Of a stretch of DNA of 9,095 bases, positions 4,926 to 9,095 are shown piece after piece. Positions within the stretch are counted from its first letter, which is position 1. Every line of letters begins with the position of its first letter. The translations under genes were made by a program, and so were the position numbers. The stretch comes from Candidatus Parvarchaeota archaeon (GTDB lineage Archaea; Micrarchaeota; Micrarchaeia; Anstonellales; VGKX01). The stretch covers positions 1 through 9,095 of the forward strand of contig VGKX01000035.1 in NCBI GenBank assembly GCA_016866895.1, written 5' to 3'. The notes beneath the pieces are model-generated. The model saw only the letters and a program-made list of their open reading frames with translations. It had not been told where the DNA came from and did no database searches.

Positions 4926-7361
4926 CTAGTTCACGCCCGTAAACCCGTTTGGCTTCCAAAAGGTGAGGATGTCCTTGTCAATAAGCTCACGCGTGCGCCC
5001 TGGATGTTTCGCCTCGATTTCAACAATGGCCTCCAGGTTTCGCTGCACTGCATTCATTTTTTCATGGGCACTCTTGCCTTCCAAAAGCCAACCCATGAAA
5101 ATTGCAGCCTGCCGGTCTTCACTCAGACCGTCAAAGACTTTTAGCACCTGGGCTTTTTCAATTAGCACTTGCGTCATGTCTGGTGGGTAAAGCGTCCCCC
5201 TCTTTAGCGCCTCTGGAAGTGTTGACCAGTCAGCCCTGCCAGCCTCGACAACATCGTAGAGCAATGCGCCTATCGCGTTTGCTGCAGCATTGTGGTTTTG
5301 CCCAATGACTTTTTCAAACGCAGCCAATCCAGCCTCGTGCATCTGCGGATTTTCCTGCGACCTTCTCTCAAGTGTCAAAAGCAAATTCAGGTTTCTTGCA
5401 TCCCGGATTGCCCCTTGCGCGAAAATCTCAAAGTGCTCTGGCTTGAAGATTTCGGGCCTCAAATCAATTGTTTTTAGCATCTCGTCGTTTTTGAGCATGT
5501 TGAAGTGCATTTCCTTTTTGATTTGCCCTGAGGGCTTGAACGTGCTTTCAATAAAACCGGCCAAGTTAGAATCGGCAAAAAGCTCGGGGTTGTTCCTAAT
5601 GGCATTTGCCGCTACCTTGAACCCAGCATATGTTCTTTGTGCAAGTTCAAGCAGCTTCGGAACATGGCCTTTGGAAAAATAGCCTGGCAACTGCGAGTCA
5701 ATCAAGAGCTGGCCTTCCATATTACTATTATTAAAGGCCCCTTCAATCAGGCTTGATACCTCGTCTTTAATGACTTTTTTCTTGTCATTCACTCCAACGG
5801 TTTCATAACTGCCCTCAGGTGTCTCTTTTTGCGCTGTTTTTCCTTCAGCACCCTGCACTTCGCCTTCGTGCTCCTCCCTGCGCTTGGAGGAAAGAGGCTG
5901 GTTTTCAACTGGCTCGTTTCCTGCTTTTACGCTCGGTTCAACTCCACTTTCCTTTTCAATATTCCTGTTTTTTTCAAAGGCCTTTTTGCCTTTGTGCCCG
6001 CCTCTTGCTGCAGCATAGGCATTTGCAAGCTGGTCAACAAGGGCTGCAGTCCCCTGCGGCGTGAAGCCAAAATATGCCAAGTCCTGCGCTGTCAGCACCA
6101 TGCCCTTGCCCATGTTGTACATGACATCTAGGGCGCCAAGCATTCCTGCAGCGCCAAGTGCCTGCCTTGAAATTGCAGCGCCCCTGCCAACTCCTTTTAT
6201 TGTGCCTGCAATGTCCCCTGCAAAAAGGGCTGCTGCAAACGCAGCCGCCCCAAAATAGTCCTTCTGCTTCACAGATTCAACAATCCCAAGGCTGAAATAC
6301 CACTTTGCAATTATCTTCCCAAGCGGGCCGCCAAACAGGTCCAGCCCAATGGCACTTACATTGCCAAGTGTGCCAATGTAGGCTTTTCTATCCTGCCAGT
6401 CATCCTCCCTCATTTCCCCAAACCAGCGCGTCTCAACAATATTGTAGTGCGAATAAACCCTTGAGCAGGCTGCATTCAGCCTCTCCATTTGTTTGTAGTA
6501 TCCTTCAACCCACTCTGTCAAGTCGCCCCGGTTTCTTATCTCCGTTGGCTCGCCTGCAAGCCTCTTTGCATCTGAATGCGCCTTGTCAATATTTGCCCTG
6601 TTTGGCATCTGCGACTCTGCCTGCTCCCTGCTCTCTTCAAAAACCAGCTGTGCGTTGCCAACCGCCAAGCCTGCCTTGTATTTGAAATATTCAGCCACAA
6701 ATCCAGTGCTCAGTTTTCCCCCCGACATCTTTTCAAGCAAAAAATCCATTTGCTCCTTTCCTGTCGCCTCAATTCCTGAAACAATGCTTTTTTGCCCTGC
6801 CGCAAGTTCGGGGTTGATGAAATCCAGCTGTGCAAATAGCGCGTTTTTTGCAGCCTGCAAATAAGTTTCAATAAGCCTGAATGCGGCAAGCCTGTCAGTG
6901 TCATTGTCAAACTTGAGCTGCCCACTTTCAATTGCAGCACTTAGCTGCTTTGCCACTCCAATGTTTTCCTCATATGCGCCCATAAGCCATTGCGAAACAG
7001 ACGTGCTTCCCCCTCCAAACTGCACCGGCATGCTTTCAAGCGCCCTTGCAAGCGGGTTGCTTTTCTGTTCTGCTTCGTACTGGCTTACAAGCTGCCCAAC
7101 CTGCTTTTGGTATGCATCAATAAGCTTTGCCTGCTCTCCAGTATAATTAACAATCTCGCTTTCATTTGGGGCAAGGCCTGCTTCTGCTTTGCCTTTAACA
7201 GTGCCATCCAGTTTTTGCCTGCTCAAATCAACTTTTAGCGTGTTGGCGCTAGCTTGCTGTGTTTTAAAGCGTATTGCCCCTATGCTTGGCTCTATAAGAA
7301 GCGGCGATATGCCAAAGGGCTTTTCCTTGTGCTCCTTTGTGGCTTTTTGCTCTGGGGACAT
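4926..7361 (-). CDS. 811-residue protein of unknown function with hydrophobic Gly/Ala-rich core and helical C-terminus
   Basis: I do not recognise this protein. It has no signal peptide. Residues 70-330 are mostly charged helices with coiled-coil character. Residues 328-456 are rich in Gly, Ala and hydrophobics, with candidate membrane-seeking stretches at about 331-350, 368-388 and 395-416 separated by short Lys/Arg/Asp-containing turns. Residues 456-530 form a highly charged Glu/Lys linker, probably disordered. Residues 535-805 are helical. NPELF (591), RPEIF (635) and NPQMH (671) each begin a similar helix 36-44 residues apart, suggesting an alpha-solenoid. The long-helix, hydrophobic-core, linker, C-terminal-domain order recalls pore-forming or toxin-delivery proteins, but no motif proves it. 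The start is ATG 7361, supported by a TATA box 25-26 nt upstream (leaderless). It ends in TAG, 129 nt before the transglutaminase-like gene. Confidence 0.8.
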   Translation of the reverse strand: MSPEQKATKEHKEKPFGISPLLIEPSIGAIRFKTQQASANTLKVDLSRQKLDGTVKGKAEAGLAPNESEIVNYTGEQAKLIDAYQKQVGQLVSQYEAEQKSNPLARALESMPVQFGGGSTSVSQWLMGAYEENIGVAKQLSAAIESGQLKFDNDTDRLAAFRLIETYLQAAKNALFAQLDFINPELAAGQKSIVSGIEATGKEQMDFLLEKMSGGKLSTGFVAEYFKYKAGLAVGNAQLVFEESREQAESQMPNRANIDKAHSDAKRLAGEPTEIRNRGDLTEWVEGYYKQMERLNAACSRVYSHYNIVETRWFGEMREDDWQDRKAYIGTLGNVSAIGLDLFGGPLGKIIAKWYFSLGIVESVKQKDYFGAAAFAAALFAGDIAGTIKGVGRGAAISRQALGAAGMLGALDVMYNMGKGMVLTAQDLAYFGFTPQGTAALVDQLANAYAAARGGHKGKKAFEKNRNIEKESGVEPSVKAGNEPVENQPLSSKRREEHEGEVQGAEGKTAQKETPEGSYETVGVNDKKKVIKDEVSSLIEGAFNNSNMEGQLLIDSQLPGYFSKGHVPKLLELAQRTYAGFKVAANAIRNNPELFADSNLAGFIESTFKPSGQIKKEMHFNMLKNDEMLKTIDLRPEIFKPEHFEIFAQGAIRDARNLNLLLTLERRSQENPQMHEAGLAAFEKVIGQNHNAAANAIGALLYDVVEAGRADWSTLPEALKRGTLYPPDMTQVLIEKAQVLKVFDGLSEDRQAAIFMGWLLEGKSAHEKMNAVQRNLEAIVEIEAKHPGRTRELIDKDILTFWKPNGFTGVN

Positions 7362-7381
7362 GGGGTTAATTCTGCCGTCCC

Positions 7382-7391
7382 AAATTTAAAA
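7382..7391 (-). promoter_or_regulatory. TATA box for the 811-residue gene, leaderless
   Basis: The minus-strand block TTTTAAATTT is centred 25-26 nt upstream of the ATG at 7361, the distance at which transcription would begin on the start codon itself. The sequence between (GGGACGGCAGAATTAACCCC) has no Shine-Dalgarno match. Confidence 0.65.
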
Positions 7392-7483
7392 GCCTATTGT
7401 GGGAAAAAAAGGGGTAAAAAGTAGAACTTGAGTTCAACTCTGAGCCACGTTAATTAGAGTCCTTGCAAAAATCTGGCATGGCA

Positions 7484-7534
7484 GTAAAAAAGAAAAATTA
7501 GGGAAAAGAAAAAGCTTGGGGCATGCCCCAAAGC
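7484..7534 (-). terminator. Terminator of the uL1-uL10-L12 operon
   Basis: On the minus strand, 36 nt after the L12 stop, GCTTTGGGG-CATG-CCCCAAGC forms a hairpin: the 16-nt core TTGGGGCATGCCCCAA is a perfect palindrome, extended by GC pairs with one bulged base. It runs straight into TTTTTCTTTT and then, after CCCTAA, TTTTTCTTTTTT. Further T-tracts follow at 7401-7421 on the same strand. A strong end point fits a highly expressed ribosomal operon and insulates the promoter of the next gene. Confidence 0.75.
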
Positions 7535-7570
7535 GGCACTTGCCTGCGTGTTTGGAAATGGCCTGCCCTT

Positions 7571-7885
7571 CTAGCCAAACAGGGATGCCAGGCCTTCAGA
7601 TGCCGCTGCCTCGGATTTTGCAGGGTCCTCCTTCTTCTCCTCTTTCTTGGCCTCGCCTGCTGGTGCCGCACCGCCTGCTGCAGGGGCTGCCGCAACCGGC
7701 ATTGCCGCATTCTTGAGCAGCTCCTCAAAGTTTGCGCCCTTGAGGGCCTCTGTAAGCACCTTTGCCTTGGCGTCGTCAGCCTCGGCTCCTGCCGCCTTTA
7801 GGACAGACAGAAGGCTTTCCTTTGAAACTTCCTTTCCTGCGCCATGGAGCACAAGAACTGCATGCAAATACGGGTCTACTTTCAT
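7571..7885 (-). CDS. Large ribosomal subunit stalk protein L12 (archaeal P1-like)
   Basis: A 104-residue archaeal L12, the protein that dimerises on uL10 and forms the flexible stalk recruiting translation GTPases to the 50S subunit. The N-terminal dimerisation domain (1-60) shows AVLVLHGAGKEVSKESLLSVLKAAG, then AMPVAAAP as in other archaea. Residues 62-78 are an Ala/Gly/Pro hinge, and 79-92 are a Lys/Glu-rich segment with more Lys than usual. The end, EGLASLFG, is the conserved factor-binding tail. Start: ATG at 7885, with the strongest Shine-Dalgarno sequence in the window, GAGGAGGG at 7892-7899, six bases upstream. It lies 82 nt after uL10 in the same operon and ends in TAG, ahead of the operon terminator. 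Confidence 0.95.
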   Translation of the reverse strand: MKVDPYLHAVLVLHGAGKEVSKESLLSVLKAAGAEADDAKAKVLTEALKGANFEELLKNAAMPVAAAPAAGGAAPAGEAKKEEKKEDPAKSEAAASEGLASLFG

Positions 7886-7891
7886 AAAACT

Positions 7892-7899
7892 CCCTCCTC
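7892..7899 (-). promoter_or_regulatory. Strong Shine-Dalgarno sequence of L12
   Basis: GAGGAGGG on the minus strand ends six bases before the L12 ATG. It closely matches the archaeal 16S rRNA 3' end. No other gene in the window has a comparable site, which fits the need for several L12 copies per ribosome. Confidence 0.8.
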
Positions 7900-7921
7900 A
7901 TCACAATGAATTTTTTAACTC

Positions 7922-7930
7922 ATTTATATT
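7922..7930 (-). promoter_or_regulatory. Possible internal TATA box for L12
   Basis: In the 82-nt gap between uL10 and L12 the minus strand reads AATATAAATG. Initiation 26 nt downstream would fall near 7900, giving a leader of about 15 nt that just includes the Shine-Dalgarno sequence. This could provide extra L12 transcript beyond the operon message. It rests on position and composition only. Confidence 0.4.
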
Positions 7931-7967
7931 GCCTAATTTTCCAGCCTTATGCTGACTCAGTAAAACA

Positions 7968-8876
7968 TCAGGCCTTCTTCTCCTCCTGGGCAGTAGAAGC
8001 TCCAGCTGGCACTTGCTTTGAAATTGCAAGCCCCTGGACTGCTGCAGTTGAAAGAAGCATGCCAATTGTCGAGTCAGTGTATAAGTTGCCGTTTGCAGCC
8101 ATGTTTGTTGCCTGCATAAATGCATTGCCAAGCACTATGTTTATGCTGCCCTCGGTTGGGAAGCTTGCGTTTATTGACAGGTTAAGCCCCTGCATCGCAC
8201 TTGTGACAACATCGGACTTTAGCCCGGCTTCGTCTATGTCAAGCACCTGTGAAGTGTAAAGATAGCCTTCCTCGTGCGCCCCTACAAGGCCGATTTTGAC
8301 TGAGAAGGGCAGTATGTTGAGTTTTTGAAGTGCCTTTGCAACAGGAGGCAGTATTTTTGTCCCATTCTTTGCCACAACAGAGTCCTTTGCAACAACTATC
8401 TTGCCGCCTTTGAGCTGCACGTTAATGCCTGCGCCTTTAAGCTCTGACAAGGCAGGCCCTGGGGGCAAATCAGTGTCGCCTGCAGGAACGATTATGTCAA
8501 ATGGCGCAACTTGTCCTGGCTTTGCGGCAACCTTGATGCTGTTGTCCTTGAAAAACTTGAATAGCTGGTATGGCGAAAGCTCTGAGAGCACAAGGGCGCA
8601 GGGAATGTTGACAAGCTTTGTTATGTCCCCACCTGCCTTTGCAGCCTCAAGCGCCCGCTTTATGACTGTGTTTTTTGCCTGGTAAATCTGAACCTTTCCC
8701 CTAAGCTTCTTTCTCATGGACTGAAGCAGCCTGTCGGGGAGGTTTTGGAGGCTTATAAGTGCGATGACTTTTGCGCCCTTGATTTTTGAGGCAAGCATTG
8801 ACGCATGTTCCTTTTTCCTCGTGATTGCAATCCTTTCTTTTTTTGCAACGTCCTTTTTGCGCTTTATTTTCGTCAT
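7968..8876 (-). CDS. Large ribosomal subunit protein uL10 (P0)
   Basis: A 302-residue archaeal uL10, which anchors L12 dimers to 23S rRNA at the stalk base. The N-terminal rRNA-binding domain has IALISLQNLPDRLLQSMRKKLRG (38-60) and AKNTVIKRALE (67-77). An archaeal insertion domain follows at about 107-180 with PFDIIVPAGDTDLPPGP. Three spine helices that each bind an L12 dimer can be read at about 219-236, 243-260 and 268-286. The protein then ends in QEEKKA: the acidic tail and the LFG end usual in archaeal uL10 are absent, so it is shorter than the common 330-350 residues. Start choice: ATG 8876 has GGTTGAT seven bases upstream, while ATG 8885 and TTG 8888 are in-frame alternatives. It follows uL1 by 63 nt. 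Confidence 0.95.
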   Translation of the reverse strand: MTKIKRKKDVAKKERIAITRKKEHASMLASKIKGAKVIALISLQNLPDRLLQSMRKKLRGKVQIYQAKNTVIKRALEAAKAGGDITKLVNIPCALVLSELSPYQLFKFFKDNSIKVAAKPGQVAPFDIIVPAGDTDLPPGPALSELKGAGINVQLKGGKIVVAKDSVVAKNGTKILPPVAKALQKLNILPFSVKIGLVGAHEEGYLYTSQVLDIDEAGLKSDVVTSAMQGLNLSINASFPTEGSINIVLGNAFMQATNMAANGNLYTDSTIGMLLSTAAVQGLAISKQVPAGASTAQEEKKA

Positions 8877-8939
8877 AACAATCATCAACCAATCAATTTT
8901 GCATCTTGTTGCCGCAAACCAAAAAAATTTCCTGCGTGC

Positions 8940-9095
8940 TCATGCGACTTTTATTGCCTTGCCCATTGTCAGCTTCAGATACACTGATTTTATGGACGGC
9001 TCAGTCACCTTTGCCTTCACTCTCTCATAAACCGCATCAATGTTCTCGGTCAAATCCTCAAGGGCCATGTCCTCAGTCCCAACCAGGCACTGGGC
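8940..9095 (-). CDS. Large ribosomal subunit protein uL1, C-terminal fragment
   Basis: The last 51 codons of uL1, cut by the window edge. uL1 binds 23S rRNA at the L1 stalk and helps release deacylated tRNA. The visible part shows VGTEDMALEDLTENIDAVYERV and then IKSVYLKLTMGKAIKV, matching the C-terminal segment of archaeal uL1 (VGTEDM, SVY.K.TMG). It ends in TGA. Its place ahead of uL10 and L12 is the conserved archaeal order. The reading frame is unbroken to the edge. Confidence 0.93.
   Translation of the reverse strand, partial: AQCLVGTEDMALEDLTENIDAVYERVKAKVTEPSIKSVYLKLTMGKAIKVA

Noticed and set aside
7420..7460. tRNA-like TTCAA and CCA bases
   Set aside because: The GAGTTCAACTC palindrome gives only a 3-nt loop, and no acceptor, D-arm or anticodon arm can be built upstream. 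These are overlapping short palindromes.

Overview
The window looks like chromosomal DNA of an archaeon. The evidence is a uL1-uL10-L12 ribosomal operon with archaeal-type proteins (uL10 with an insertion domain and spine helices, L12 ending in a GLASLFG tail), a 56-residue Sec61-beta, an AMMECR1 protein and TATA boxes about 24-28 nt upstream of start codons. The compact layout, short proteins and several unrecognisable genes suggest a DPANN-type lineage such as Micrarchaeota or Diapherotrites. That placement is inference; the sequence does not prove it. I see no mobile element, CRISPR array, tRNA or rRNA.

Layout, left to right. Sec61-beta (57-227, +) is leaderless and meets, stop to stop with 2 nt between, an HD-domain dNTPase-like gene (230-1357, -). 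Upstream of the HD gene on the same strand lie a predicted winged-helix protein of unknown role (1468-2334, -) and an AMMECR1 protein (2357-3004, -). AMMECR1 is divergent from a small gene (3056-3652, +) with a PD-(D/E)XK-nuclease-like N-terminus and a Gln-rich basic tail. One near-palindromic TATA element between these two starts fits both, so both transcripts should be leaderless. The + gene ends in a hairpin built on its stop codon.

Next, on the minus strand, come a TPR protein (3711-4115) and a transglutaminase-like (SirB1/Transglut_core2-like) protein (4164-4796). They are in the same reading frame, separated by one TAG and 15 sense codons. Because SirB1-type proteins join exactly these two domains in this order, they look like one gene split by an amber codon. 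Upstream is an 811-residue protein of unknown function (4926-7361, -) with its own leaderless promoter. The right end holds the ribosomal operon uL1 (partial, 8940-9095), uL10 (7968-8876) and L12 (7571-7885), all minus strand, closed by a GC-rich hairpin followed by T-tracts.

The ribosomal genes build the L1 stalk and the GTPase-recruiting stalk, and Sec61-beta belongs to the protein translocon. The HD protein is probably a nucleotide-pool enzyme. The middle third holds the least understood genes: the split transglutaminase/TPR gene, the 811-residue protein and the nuclease-like protein. No gene-free stretch exceeds 300 bases. The longest is 7362-7570, which holds the operon terminator and the promoter of the 811-residue gene.
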